This document shows positions 53,437-62,487 of a stretch of DNA of 64,000 bases, piece after piece. The stretch comes from Lacibacter sp. H407 (GTDB taxonomy: Bacteria; Bacteroidota; Bacteroidia; Chitinophagales; Chitinophagaceae): contig NZ_JBBKTU010000001.1 of assembly GCF_037892605.1 (NCBI RefSeq), positions 620,001-684,000 of the forward strand, written 5' to 3'. The translations under genes were made by a program, and so were the position numbers. Under the pieces are notes generated by a model. The model searched no databases. It worked only from the letters and a program-made list of their open reading frames with translations, and was not told where the DNA came from. Numbering within the stretch: position 1 is the stretch's first letter; each line of letters starts with the position of its first letter.

Positions 53437-54567
53437 TTAATGATGTGCTGCTTCTTCGCCGTGACCATGATCACCTTCCATTGCCTGGCTGATGAATACA
53501 GCAGTAAGCATAGTAAAGATGAAGGCCTGCAGGAACGCAACCAATATTTCAATGAAATAAATGAAAATGGTAAAAGGAATAGAGATCACTGTTGATCCGA
53601 TACCAAAGCCCTGTCCTAATTTTTCGGTGAACACGAAGATCAGCGAGATCAAACAGATAATGATAATATGCCCCGCCACCATGTTGGCGAAAAGACGTAT
53701 GATCAATGCTCCAGGTTTGATCAACACAGCACTCAGTAATTCCACAGGAACCAAAATGAATTTTACACCTAATGGTACTCCGGGAGGGTTGAAGATATGA
53801 CCCCAGTAATGCCTGTTTGAACTGAACAGAATTACGATAAACGCAATTAAACCAAGCACCACTGTAAAAGCAATATTACCGGTTACGTTAGCCGAACCCG
53901 GAACCAATCCAAAGATGTTATTAATGAGAATAAAAAAGAATACTGTTAAGAGGAATGGCAGATACTTGGGGGCTTTTGCACCAAGGTTAGGAATTGCTAC
54001 TTCATCACGCACAAATGTAATGATGGGCTCGAAGAAATTCTGTTTGCCCTTTGGCGCACTCGTTACACCCAACCCTTTGCCGTATGATTTGGCAATGCTG
54101 ATCAATATCCAAACCAAGATGAAAAGCGCAAGAAGCATTTGCACCACATTGCGTGTGAGCGACAGATCAAATACTTGTTCAGTTGGATCAGTTGATACGA
54201 TCTTTTCGCCGATTTCTTCCTTTACAAGTTTGTACCCGTTGTACTCTGCATGGCCATGTTCAAATTTTGAAGACATGAACACAGACAGGCCTTTTTGCTG
54301 CGAATAAAGAATTACTGGGAGCGGGAAACCAACCGCATGGCCGTTCCAATCGAAAAAATGGAAATCATGGCCGTCCATAATATGACCGAAGATCACTTCT
54401 TTGGCATCAAAGCCTTCTTTTTTGGGCGCATGCTCGGCACCGGCGTGCTCAGGCTGTGCCTGCTCATGCCCTTCCTGTTCGTGTTGTGCATAAGCACCTT
54501 GAGCCATCGTCAACAAAAATCCGCTGAAAACCGCTACCAATAAGGATTTGAAGCTCTTGAACGCCAT
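53437..54567 (-). CDS. atpB: ATP synthase F0 subunit a, with N-terminal leader
   Basis: The protein has 376 residues, longer than the ~270 of E. coli. The extra part is at the N-terminus: a signal-peptide-like MAFKSFKSLLVAVFSGFLLT, then a His/Glu-rich stretch (HEQEGHEQAQPEHAGAEH), an arrangement common in Bacteroidota. The channel core is intact, with the essential Arg in ALIIRLFANMVAGH and conserved polar residues in the last helices. The C-terminus is also His-rich (GDHGHGEEAAHH). It forms the proton path against the c ring. It is the first gene of atpBEFHA and has a promoter box 20 bases upstream. Confidence 0.94.
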   Translation of the reverse strand: MAFKSFKSLLVAVFSGFLLTMAQGAYAQHEQEGHEQAQPEHAGAEHAPKKEGFDAKEVIFGHIMDGHDFHFFDWNGHAVGFPLPVILYSQQKGLSVFMSSKFEHGHAEYNGYKLVKEEIGEKIVSTDPTEQVFDLSLTRNVVQMLLALFILVWILISIAKSYGKGLGVTSAPKGKQNFFEPIITFVRDEVAIPNLGAKAPKYLPFLLTVFFFILINNIFGLVPGSANVTGNIAFTVVLGLIAFIVILFSSNRHYWGHIFNPPGVPLGVKFILVPVELLSAVLIKPGALIIRLFANMVAGHIIIICLISLIFVFTEKLGQGFGIGSTVISIPFTIFIYFIEILVAFLQAFIFTMLTAVFISQAMEGDHGHGEEAAHH

Positions 54568-54587
54568 ACGTTTCCTGAAATTTGGCG

Positions 54588-54595
54588 CAAAGATA
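54588..54595 (-). promoter_or_regulatory. Promoter -7 box (TATCTTTG) for the atpBEFHA operon
   Basis: Exact TANNTTTG match on the minus strand, 20 bases before the atpB ATG at 54567. Confidence 0.55.
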
Positions 54596-54755
54596 AGGAG
54601 CGGCAGGTGAAAAAAAGGGAAAACTAAATTGAAAACGGAAAAAAGTTGTTCAGGTTAATCGAGACCCATTTTGCGGCGCTCTTCTTTGATTTTTTCGAGT
54701 TCAATCACATCAATCTGCTCTTTTGGGCGAAGCACAGCTTTCTAGGGATAGATAA

Positions 54756-56543
54756 TTATACAATCGCCTTCGAAAACTGCATTTCATGCAATTTGGAATA
54801 ATAACCGCCAAGCATCAGTAGTTCTTCATGGGTTCCCATTTCTTTGATCTCGCCTTTATCCAACACAATGATCTTATCGGCCTTACGGATGGTAGACAAT
54901 CGGTGTGCAATTACAATCGACGTTCGCCCTTCGATCAGTTTGTCGATCGCATGCTGGATCATTTGTTCAGTTTCGGTATCAACAGCGGAAGTTGCCTCAT
55001 CAAGGATCAAAACGGATGGATTGAACAACAACGCCCTGATAAAACTCAGTAACTGACGTTGGCCCTGGCTCATGGTGGCACCCCGCTCCATTACATTAAA
55101 ATCATAATTATCGGGCAACCGCATAATAAAATCGTGCAGACCAATCAGCTTAGCCGCTTCGATCACCTGCTCTTTTCCGATCGCTTCGTTTCGTAGCGTT
55201 ACATTTTCAGTAATAGTTCCGGCAAACAGAAATACATCCTGCAACACCACGCCAATTTTACTACGGAGTGCATCTAATTCGTATTCCTCGATCTTCACGC
55301 CGTCGAGTTTGATGCTTCCCTTTTGAATATGATACAAGCGGTTGAGCAAACTGATGATCGATGTTTTACCACTTCCTGTATGACCAACTATCGCCACTGT
55401 ATCACCTGCATTCACCGTAAACGAAAGATCTTTCAATACCCAGTTCTCATCGTTGTAAGCAAACCATACTTTTTCAAATTCAATTTTACCAGCCACTTGT
55501 GTCATTGGTTTGTATGCATCGGGGGCAGATTCTTTTATTTCATCTGTATTATCCAATACTTTAAATACACGTTCACTCGCCACCATGCCCATTTGTAATA
55601 CGTTGAATTTATCAGCAATAAAACGAAGCGGACGGAACAACATGTTCAGCAATATGATAAAGGCCATGATCTCACCCGCCATTTTTGCCGCTTCGCCATT
55701 GGTTGCTGAAACAGCTTGTCCCGCACCAAACCAAACCAATAGGCCCAGTGAAATAGCCAGAATAATTTCCACTACCGGAAAGAAAACAGAGTACGCAAAA
55801 ATTGCCTGGATGTTTGCATTGCGATGATCTTTATTAATGCGGTTAAACTTACCGAACTCTTTTTGCTCAACAGCAAATGCCTGTACCACCTGCATGCCTT
55901 GAATGTGTTCCTGCACAAATGCATTTAATGCCGCAACTGCATTGCGTACACGATGAAAACTTTTGTTGACACTTTCTTTGAAATAATACGTTGCAAGAAT
56001 GAGAAAAGGAAATGGAATGAGACAGATCAATGTTAATTGCCAGTTGATATAAAACATTGTAAACAACACAGCAATGATGGTGAGAAAATCGGCGAGAATC
56101 GGAATAAATCCTTCTGCAAATACATCGCTGATGGTTTCAATATCGTTCACCGTTCTTGTGGTTAATGTACCGATCGGTGTTTGATCGAACTGCCGGAGAT
56201 TCAACCCAAGAATTTTTTTAAATACGTTTACCCGCAGATCTTTCACCACCGTTTGTCCAAGCCATGCAGTAAAATAGGAAAAGAAAAAACGGAGTACAGT
56301 CTCAACAATAATCAGTGCAATTTGAAAGATGGTAATACGAATTACCATCTCCGCCATATTATGCTGAATATAATCGTTTACCGTTGTATTGATCAACCAT
56401 GGCCTTACAGGTGCCATTACCGCCAGTACAATAGCCAAAATAATGGAGCTGTTAAACCTGCGCTTGTACGGCGATGCATAACCGATGATACGGCTGAGTA
56501 ATTTAAAATCGAACACCTGCTTTTTTCCTGCTTTCTGCTCCAA
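54756..56543 (-). CDS. ABC transporter, fused permease and ATPase (MsbA-like)
   Basis: The protein has 595 residues. Six membrane helices fill about 1-330 and the nucleotide-binding domain about 350-595, with Walker A GHTGSGKTSII, signature ATMSQGQRQLLSF (Q for the first G of LSGGQ) and Walker B PSVLILDEATSAVD, then the H-loop IVIAHRLST. It is a half-size exporter that should act as a dimer; MsbA-like lipid flippase and general drug exporter are both possible. The start is TTG at 56543, because the only upstream ATG in the leader is followed at once by a stop and no nearer ATG fits the N-terminus MEQKAGKKQVFDFKLL. The promoter box ends 19 bases upstream. Confidence 0.9.
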   Translation of the reverse strand: MEQKAGKKQVFDFKLLSRIIGYASPYKRRFNSSIILAIVLAVMAPVRPWLINTTVNDYIQHNMAEMVIRITIFQIALIIVETVLRFFFSYFTAWLGQTVVKDLRVNVFKKILGLNLRQFDQTPIGTLTTRTVNDIETISDVFAEGFIPILADFLTIIAVLFTMFYINWQLTLICLIPFPFLILATYYFKESVNKSFHRVRNAVAALNAFVQEHIQGMQVVQAFAVEQKEFGKFNRINKDHRNANIQAIFAYSVFFPVVEIILAISLGLLVWFGAGQAVSATNGEAAKMAGEIMAFIILLNMLFRPLRFIADKFNVLQMGMVASERVFKVLDNTDEIKESAPDAYKPMTQVAGKIEFEKVWFAYNDENWVLKDLSFTVNAGDTVAIVGHTGSGKTSIISLLNRLYHIQKGSIKLDGVKIEEYELDALRSKIGVVLQDVFLFAGTITENVTLRNEAIGKEQVIEAAKLIGLHDFIMRLPDNYDFNVMERGATMSQGQRQLLSFIRALLFNPSVLILDEATSAVDTETEQMIQHAIDKLIEGRTSIVIAHRLSTIRKADKIIVLDKGEIKEMGTHEELLMLGGYYSKLHEMQFSKAIV

Positions 56544-56562
56544 GCGTTTTTACATTTAGCGG

Positions 56563-56570
56563 CAAAGGTA
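56563..56570 (-). promoter_or_regulatory. Promoter -7 box (TACCTTTG) for the ABC exporter gene
   Basis: Exact TANNTTTG match on the minus strand, with 19 bases to the TTG start at 56543. It supports a start downstream of this box. Confidence 0.45.
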
Positions 56571-56637
56571 AACTCTTTCGGTTTGTGGCCGAACCTCATC
56601 GTATTAACCGGATGCTAAAAAGGATGAGTGGCGATGT

Positions 56638-57921
56638 TCAGGAACCTGATTGCAGTTGATATTTTCGGTTAAAATAAAACAACGAGAAAATGCTGGCTAT
56701 TATACCCGCCACTGCAAACACGATCACGAGTTGCGAATAAAATGAAACCCAGTTGAGTTGCAGTTTCAATAATTCCTTTGATAACATTACCGTGATGCTG
56801 CCCAAGTAACCCCATGCATCTGCTACATAAATCAGAAACCCGACATTGCCCGCAATGGTGAATGATGCAAGCAATCGTTCAAAAAACACACTGTTGAATA
56901 ACACATAGGCGATGTATAAACCCAAGCCGGTAAACTGCATCCAGCTGGCACCGGAAATAAGTTGTTGTTTAAATAATACCGAAGAGAGCCCTGCTACTAA
57001 AAACCCAAGAATCATCAACACATGAATAATACGAAAGGCACGCATATTCTTTCTTACAAACACCAGCATACCGATCATTCCCAACACCACTAACGAAGTG
57101 ATGGTTTCTGTTTTTGCAAACACGGCTGCATTGCCGCCATAACCTAACTCCGCCCACATATTTCCCATGTAATTATCACGGAGATCACGCATAATGGTTA
57201 GCAGAAGATAAATGATCACAAAGGAGATAACACCAGCGCTGAACTGTTTCAAAAAATGTTTTCGCTCCGGTTGATTCATGGGCAAACGGATCGTTCGTTC
57301 AGCTACATCATCAGCATCAGGAAAAGGTGCCCTCTCTAATAAAAAATAAAAAAGCAGCAAGGGGACAGCAAACAACGAAGCTGTTGCAAACGGCATCCAG
57401 TATTCCGTAACATTCCATTCAAGCAACAACCATTTCCCTACACTCCTGCTAAATCCGCCGGCAAAAATGAAACTAACGGCCAGCACTACCCCAATAAAAT
57501 CGGTGGCTCTTCTTCCCTCCACATAACTGAACACCACGCCCCACATAAAACCAAGTGTAAAGCCATTTACCAAAAAGCAAAGAATGCCCCACGGTGCGGG
57601 AACAATAGCAAACAATAATAAACTCAGCCATGCAACGCCTACCATCAGCAAACTCGTTTTCCATCTTCCACGTCGTTGCAGTTCGGAAATAAATTTGATG
57701 CCATAGAATTTACTCAACATATAGCCAACTACCTGGCTGATGATGAGTAATGTTTGATAAGATACTTTTCCAAACTGCAATCCATCAAACGTTGCAACTG
57801 TAAATGGTTTGCGAAATGCAAAAATGGAAGCGTAGGTAAAAAAAACAACAACAGCTAAGTAAACTGCTGCTGCAATCTGCTTAGCTGAAAAAGTTGAAGG
57901 GGTAATTAGTTGTTGATTCAA
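56638..57921 (-). CDS. DUF5690-like multi-pass membrane protein (MFS-type)
   Basis: The protein has 427 residues with about twelve hydrophobic segments in two halves of six. The first loop FAFRKPFTVATFDG and GFTLGFMWGVVFSYVEGRRA are typical of the DUF5690 family of Bacteroidota, which is related to the major facilitator superfamily. There is a central hydrophilic loop (about 195-228) with an acidic patch (FPDADDVAE). The substrate is unknown. A helix-2/3 segment resembles sugar-phosphate antiporter layout, but this is a weak similarity. It stands alone, without a recognised partner. Confidence 0.75.
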   Translation of the reverse strand: MNQQLITPSTFSAKQIAAAVYLAVVVFFTYASIFAFRKPFTVATFDGLQFGKVSYQTLLIISQVVGYMLSKFYGIKFISELQRRGRWKTSLLMVGVAWLSLLLFAIVPAPWGILCFLVNGFTLGFMWGVVFSYVEGRRATDFIGVVLAVSFIFAGGFSRSVGKWLLLEWNVTEYWMPFATASLFAVPLLLFYFLLERAPFPDADDVAERTIRLPMNQPERKHFLKQFSAGVISFVIIYLLLTIMRDLRDNYMGNMWAELGYGGNAAVFAKTETITSLVVLGMIGMLVFVRKNMRAFRIIHVLMILGFLVAGLSSVLFKQQLISGASWMQFTGLGLYIAYVLFNSVFFERLLASFTIAGNVGFLIYVADAWGYLGSITVMLSKELLKLQLNWVSFYSQLVIVFAVAGIIASIFSLFYFNRKYQLQSGS

Positions 57922-57994
57922 AGCAACGGGAAGATAATGGATTTTTTTGGGTGAGTCACCCGCAGTAGTATTCGGGGTGGCTCACCGGCAATCA

Positions 57995-60178
57995 TTACAT
58001 TTCACCGGTTGCTTTGCGATATGCTTTGATAAAGATGGCACCAAGGTTTTTATGTGGTGGTACATAATCTTTCATCAGCTCATTTGCTTTTGGATCATTT
58101 TTTACAGATGCGGTGATCTGCTGCCAAACAGGAATCCATTCAATATTGCGTCCGTTACGGATATCTTCATTCAATGCACGAAGAATGGGTTCGTTTACAG
58201 AATAACTACCAACCTGTTTGGTGGAAATGATATGTGCATCTTCATTTACATTCAAAATTTTCGCCAGGTTCTGATAACCACCACAAGAACCTAACATAAC
58301 GATACGTGAGGATGGCAGCATTTGCTGAATGGTATATTTCAAATGATAACTGTGCCCACGATGGACCACAAAACTTGGATTGATATTATTCTTCGTTAAA
58401 TAATCAATTAAACTCTGTTGTGCTTTTGCATCCAGATCCTGCTTATAATCCAATGGAAGATTTGCATAAATGGTGTACGGCTTTCCTTTAATGGAATTGA
58501 TGGTTACCCATTCTTTGCCTGTTACAACTTTCCATTCAGGCTTTCCGTTGAACAGTCCCATAAAGTTTCGGAAGGAAGTAACACCATCTTCATCACCATA
58601 AAAAAATACATGTTGTACCACACGGCCACTATCATCGGCAATACTGTTGTAATCTACTTTGTACACCGGAGGTATCCCCAGCTTTGCAGAAAGATCCAAT
58701 GTTGGATCTGAAGCTGATTGAAACAAGGTTTGCAAAATATTATAGATCACTTCGCCTTTACGGTCTTTTTCCTGTAAGCTTTTTTCATAATTCTGCTTTA
58801 CTTGCTGCTTCAAAAAATTCTGCAGATCTAAATCGGTAATACTGCCATAGCTATCGGCCACATCCACCGCATCTTCCAATGAGCCGGTTTTCTGCAAGCC
58901 TTGTACAAAAGCATACATTAGTTTTAAACTTCTGTCTTCCGGCATAGCTTTCAAGAAATCATCCAAACGGTTGTAGTTTGCTGCTATCTTGATAAACTTT
59001 TTGAACTTGTCAAAATTCAATGACATTAGTAATGAATCGCTTCTTCGTCCGGGAAAACGGGTCATCATCCGGTCGTACAATTTGGTGTACGTACTGGTAT
59101 AGATCACTTCTTCCGTTGTAACAATCAAATAATAAATTTCCTGTGAACTCAATGGATCAGAAACACGCATCCGCACAGCATCAGGTGAATCGTGCAGATC
59201 GTTCATCACATTTACAAACACATCAGTTGCTTTGCGTTCAAGCATTTTATACAATACATCCGCAAGCACAGGGGTATCGCCGGTTGCAATTCGGTTATAA
59301 TAACTTGTTTGTGTTTTTACCAGCAGTTTGTAATAGGCCAACTCGTTTTCCACAACTCCTCTGATATCATCGATCGTTAAGCGGTTGCTCAACAGCTCAT
59401 CCAAAAAAGGAAGATACAAGGTACCATTCAGGATAGAGCTGAGCTTGGCAATGGTTTGAACTTTTGGATTTGTATTGCGGCGAATAACTCTTGCAGCAAC
59501 CGACTTGGTAGCTTGTGCATAGCTGTATACTTCCATGGGAATTTTATCAGCCGCCAGTATAATTAAACTATCTGCAAATGGTTCGCTCTCAAATGGAGCA
59601 ATGCCCGGTAAAATAAACGATGGGTTGATCCTCGCTTTTTTCAGAAACACCATCTTCTTGATATCATTCAGCTCATTTGTTTGAACAAAAATGGTGGATA
59701 ATAATTCAGCTCCCTGGTAAGGTAATTTATCAAACACCGGCATCATGCTCTGGTTGTTTGCCTGCAGTTTCATACATTCCTCGTAACTGCTGAAGAGTTG
59801 GGGGATCAATGGCGTTACTTCTTTTTCTTTTGCCCGGCTTGCAATGGCCTGTAACAATTCACGAAGCGAACGAAGCTGACCGATCTTGAAATTATTATCG
59901 CCGTCCATCCGTTCGATATCCAGCTGCATTTCATCCACCCTCCGCAAAATCACGTCAGTGATCTGGATGTTCAGGTCTTCATTGGTTGTAAGCTTCAGGA
60001 AATTATCAATCTTACCATCTACCCGGTCGGTACGTTTTTGTTCTTTATCAATATTCTCATGCCATATTACACGGGTCATGGGAATTTTCACCACATTGGT
60101 ATCAAACGTGATCCTGTTTTGTGCAAACGCTGCCAAACCACAAAAAACCAGCAAAGTTGTAAAGGCGTATTTTCTCAT
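57995..60178 (-). CDS. Large secreted protein with a possible caspase-like C-terminal domain (727 aa)
   Basis: The ATG at 60178 opens the signal peptide MRKYAFTTLLVFCGLAAFAQ; the alternative at 60199 lies upstream of the promoter box at 60185-60192. Residues 21-500 are mostly alpha-helical with no recognised domain. The last 130 residues look like a Rossmann-type alpha/beta sheet: strand PSFVVHRGHS with H606 and H609, a helix, then strand RIVMLGSCGG with C632, then AHIISTKQVGSYSVNEPILR. A His after one strand and a Cys after the next is the layout of clan CD peptidases (caspase, gingipain, CHAT), though the 23-residue spacing is short. It is possibly a secreted peptidase or an inactive relative. 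It is divergent from the PhoB-like regulator gene. Confidence 0.7.
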   Translation of the reverse strand: MRKYAFTTLLVFCGLAAFAQNRITFDTNVVKIPMTRVIWHENIDKEQKRTDRVDGKIDNFLKLTTNEDLNIQITDVILRRVDEMQLDIERMDGDNNFKIGQLRSLRELLQAIASRAKEKEVTPLIPQLFSSYEECMKLQANNQSMMPVFDKLPYQGAELLSTIFVQTNELNDIKKMVFLKKARINPSFILPGIAPFESEPFADSLIILAADKIPMEVYSYAQATKSVAARVIRRNTNPKVQTIAKLSSILNGTLYLPFLDELLSNRLTIDDIRGVVENELAYYKLLVKTQTSYYNRIATGDTPVLADVLYKMLERKATDVFVNVMNDLHDSPDAVRMRVSDPLSSQEIYYLIVTTEEVIYTSTYTKLYDRMMTRFPGRRSDSLLMSLNFDKFKKFIKIAANYNRLDDFLKAMPEDRSLKLMYAFVQGLQKTGSLEDAVDVADSYGSITDLDLQNFLKQQVKQNYEKSLQEKDRKGEVIYNILQTLFQSASDPTLDLSAKLGIPPVYKVDYNSIADDSGRVVQHVFFYGDEDGVTSFRNFMGLFNGKPEWKVVTGKEWVTINSIKGKPYTIYANLPLDYKQDLDAKAQQSLIDYLTKNNINPSFVVHRGHSYHLKYTIQQMLPSSRIVMLGSCGGYQNLAKILNVNEDAHIISTKQVGSYSVNEPILRALNEDIRNGRNIEWIPVWQQITASVKNDPKANELMKDYVPPHKNLGAIFIKAYRKATGEM

Positions 60179-60184
60179 TGCGTA

Positions 60185-60192
60185 CAAAATTA
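60185..60192 (-). promoter_or_regulatory. Promoter -7 box (TAATTTTG) for the 727-aa secreted protein gene
   Basis: Exact TANNTTTG match on the minus strand, 6 bases before the ATG at 60178. It excludes the in-frame ATG at 60199. Confidence 0.5.
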
Positions 60193-60315
60193 ACCTCAAT
60201 TTTCATTCAAAAGCAGAATCGCTTCAGGCCTATACCTACAAAAGCATGCCCAAAGCGCTAAAACTCGTTAACAATTTTATAATATTACGAACGCTATTGC
60301 ATGGAAGCAGGCATC

Positions 60316-60323
60316 TACATTTG
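60316..60323 (+). promoter_or_regulatory. Promoter -7 box (TACATTTG) for the PhoB-like regulator gene
   Basis: Exact TANNTTTG match, 10 bases before the ATG at 60334. TTG at 60297-60299 may be the -33 part. It places the in-frame ATG at 60301 outside the transcript. Confidence 0.55.
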
Positions 60324-60333
60324 CAACACAGTC

Positions 60334-61020
60334 ATGGAATCCAAAGGAAAAAAAATTCTTATTGCCGACGACGAGCCTGATATTCTGGAAATACTTGAGT
60401 ACAATCTTACGGTTGAAGGATATACGGTAGTTAAAGCAAAGGATGGCGATGAAGCACTCGACCTCGCCAAAAAGCAACAGCCCGATCTCATTATTCTCGA
60501 TGTAATGATGCCACGCAAAACCGGAATGGATGTGTGCCAGATACTACGCTCCCAACCTGCGTTTGCCGATACACGCATTATTATGCTCACTGCCCTGAAC
60601 GATGAAGCCAATCATATCAAAGGATTGGAAATGGGTGCTGATGATTATGTAAGCAAACCGATCAGTCCTAAAGTGCTTATCAGCCGTGTAAATGCACTCT
60701 TCCGCCGCACGTTCAAAGACGATGATACGATAATCAAAGTAGGTGATCTGCAAATTGACAAAGAACAGTTCATGGTAAAATATCATGGACAAGATATTGT
60801 ACTTGCCAAAAAGGAATTTGAATTGCTTGCGCTGCTTGCTTCCAAACCAGGACGTGTGTTTCTCCGTCATGAAATATTAAACCAGGTGTGGGGTGCTGAT
60901 GTAATTGTGGGCGACCGTACCATTGATGTACACATCCGCAAAATCAGGCAGAAGCTCGATATCGATTGTATTACCACCGTAAAAGGTGTTGGGTATAAGT
61001 TTGAGATGGGCACAACTTAA
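60334..61020 (+). CDS. OmpR/PhoB-family response regulator
   Basis: The protein has 228 residues. The receiver domain has DDEPDILEILEYNL with its acidic pocket, the phospho-acceptor D56 in LIILDVMMPRKTG and K in DDYVSKPISP. The winged-helix domain (about 130-225) has FELLALLASKPGRVFLRHEI and the recognition region DRTIDVHIRKIRQKLD then TVKGVGYKF. The histidine kinase gene follows 43 bases downstream with its own promoter box. Similarity is highest to PhoB/PhoP-type regulators of phosphate or envelope responses, but no pho gene is nearby. Confidence 0.94.
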   Translation: MESKGKKILIADDEPDILEILEYNLTVEGYTVVKAKDGDEALDLAKKQQPDLIILDVMMPRKTGMDVCQILRSQPAFADTRIIMLTALNDEANHIKGLEMGADDYVSKPISPKVLISRVNALFRRTFKDDDTIIKVGDLQIDKEQFMVKYHGQDIVLAKKEFELLALLASKPGRVFLRHEILNQVWGADVIVGDRTIDVHIRKIRQKLDIDCITTVKGVGYKFEMGTT

Positions 61021-61028
61021 TTCCTGAT

Positions 61029-61036
61029 TATTTTTG
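61029..61036 (+). promoter_or_regulatory. Promoter -7 box (TATTTTTG) for the histidine kinase gene
   Basis: Exact TANNTTTG match, 27 bases before the ATG at 61064. The longer TTG start at 61034 lies inside the box and was rejected. Confidence 0.5.
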
Positions 61037-61063
61037 TTTGTTTCTATAACCGACAAACAAACC

Positions 61064-62125
61064 ATGCTTACTCCCCGCCAGATCAGTCCTGTACAGGTTG
61101 CCGCTATCACAGCATTCACTATTTCCGTATTGGTTGGTTTGGCGAATTACTTTTTTATACGGAGTTGGTGGATCGCTTTGCTGAGCTTTGCAGTGTTGTT
61201 CCTCATCAGTTATTTACTCATCCGTTATTTTACCGAGCGGTTTATTTATCGCCACATCAAACTCATTTACAAATTCATTTCGCAAACAAAAGCTACCAAG
61301 CGGGAAGAGTTTTTTAATAAATCTATTTTGCCCGAAAAAAGTTTACGAGAAGTAAGCGAAGAAGTGAAGGAATGGGCCGAACAAAAGAAAGAAGAAATTG
61401 AAACGCTCAAACAAAACGAACAATACCGCAAAGAATTTTTACAAAACCTGAGCCATGAATTAAAGACGCCCATTTTTGCGGTGCAGGGTTATGTAGATAC
61501 ACTATTGAGTGGTGCCATGCAGAAAGAAGAGGTGGCGAAAAAATTTTTACTGAACACCTCCCGTAACATCGATCGTTTGGTAAACCTGGTTGACGACCTG
61601 GATGAAATTTCTAAACTTGAAAGTGGCGAACAGCAATTGTACAAAAGCAATTTTGTGATCCAGGAGCTGGTGGAAGAAATATTTGAAAGCCTATCTATTA
61701 AAGCAGCAGAAAAACATATTAAGACTTCCATTAAAAAAGGTTCTGAATTACCGATCACAGTCTATGCCGATAAAGAGAAAGTGCGAATGGTATTGATCAA
61801 CCTGGTTGATAATGCCATCAAATACGGAAAACAAAACGGCAGTATTGTGTTTAGTGTATATAAAACGCATAGCAATCTTGTACTTATTGAAATAAGTGAT
61901 GATGGGTTTGGCATTGCAGAAGAACATCTCACACGCATTTTTGAACGTTTCTACCGTACCGATCTTGCACGCAGCCGCAAAGAAGGTGGAAGCGGCTTAG
62001 GCCTTTCCATTTGCAAACACATTATTGAAGCACACGGACAAACCATGCATGTACGCAGCACATTGGATGTAGGCACCACTTTCGGATTTACATTACAGGG
62101 CCGAATGGAAAAAGAAGAAGCATAA
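61064..62125 (+). CDS. Sensor histidine kinase (PhoR-like)
   Basis: The protein has 353 residues when begun at ATG 61064 (MLTPRQISPVQVAAITAF). Two membrane helices (about 13-30 and 35-53) are joined by a very short loop, so there is no periplasmic sensor domain. A linker helix (about 60-120) follows. The dimerisation domain has the phospho-acceptor H131 in LSHELKTPIFAV. The ATPase has LVDNAIKYG (N box), DDGFGI and GGSGLGLSICKHIIEAHG. It is the presumed partner of the preceding regulator, and the sensing input may be through membrane or cytoplasmic contacts, as in PhoR. Confidence 0.93.
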   Translation: MLTPRQISPVQVAAITAFTISVLVGLANYFFIRSWWIALLSFAVLFLISYLLIRYFTERFIYRHIKLIYKFISQTKATKREEFFNKSILPEKSLREVSEEVKEWAEQKKEEIETLKQNEQYRKEFLQNLSHELKTPIFAVQGYVDTLLSGAMQKEEVAKKFLLNTSRNIDRLVNLVDDLDEISKLESGEQQLYKSNFVIQELVEEIFESLSIKAAEKHIKTSIKKGSELPITVYADKEKVRMVLINLVDNAIKYGKQNGSIVFSVYKTHSNLVLIEISDDGFGIAEEHLTRIFERFYRTDLARSRKEGGSGLGLSICKHIIEAHGQTMHVRSTLDVGTTFGFTLQGRMEKEEA

Positions 62126-62313
62126 CTGCACTTTCCAAAATAAAAAGGCCGTTCTGAAGAATCAGTACGGCGTAGTTCCCAGTCAAGTCATGAGAAAAAA
62201 TGAACCCTCGATTGTTTAAAACTGCTAAACGATAAGTTTTTTTACTGCGCTGTAAAGATGTGGTTGCTGTTTTACCAAATGATGATGGAAATATGTTGGA
62301 ATTGTTATTTCAA

Positions 62314-62344
62314 AAAAGCTGATAGCTACAAGCTATCAGCTTTT
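62314..62344. terminator. Stem-loop, possible bidirectional terminator
   Basis: AAAAGCTGATAGCT (62314-62327) pairs with AGCTATCAGCTTTT (62331-62344) around ACA. T runs flank both sides. It lies about 190 bases after the histidine kinase stop, so it could serve that gene with a long 3' end. Confidence 0.55.
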
Positions 62345-62410
62345 AGTAATACATTCCCGGCTATCAATCTGTTTTTACCTGCATTTAAAAGCTAAGGGCT
62401 CCAAATAAAA

Positions 62411-62432
62411 AAGCCCCCCGGGAACGGGAGGC
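62411..62432 (-). terminator. Rho-independent terminator after the beta-helix lipoprotein gene
   Basis: On the minus strand GCCTCCCG pairs with CGGGGGGC (62425-62432 with 62413-62420, one G-T pair) around a 4-base loop and is followed by TTTTTTATTTGG. Confidence 0.8.
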
Positions 62433-62487
62433 TGAATAGAGGATACTTGCTTAAGGAAAATCTTTGAACTCTTTCGAGTATAATATT

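Larger units (their letters stand above)
62126..62487. other. 362-base intergenic region between the histidine kinase and beta-helix lipoprotein genes
   Basis: No gene of credible length was found. It holds three stem-loops: a stem with one mismatch at 62148-62171 whose T run is on the minus side, an A/T-flanked perfect stem at 62314-62344, and the terminator at 62411-62432. Between them the sequence is A/T-rich without recognised sites. Confidence 0.5.
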
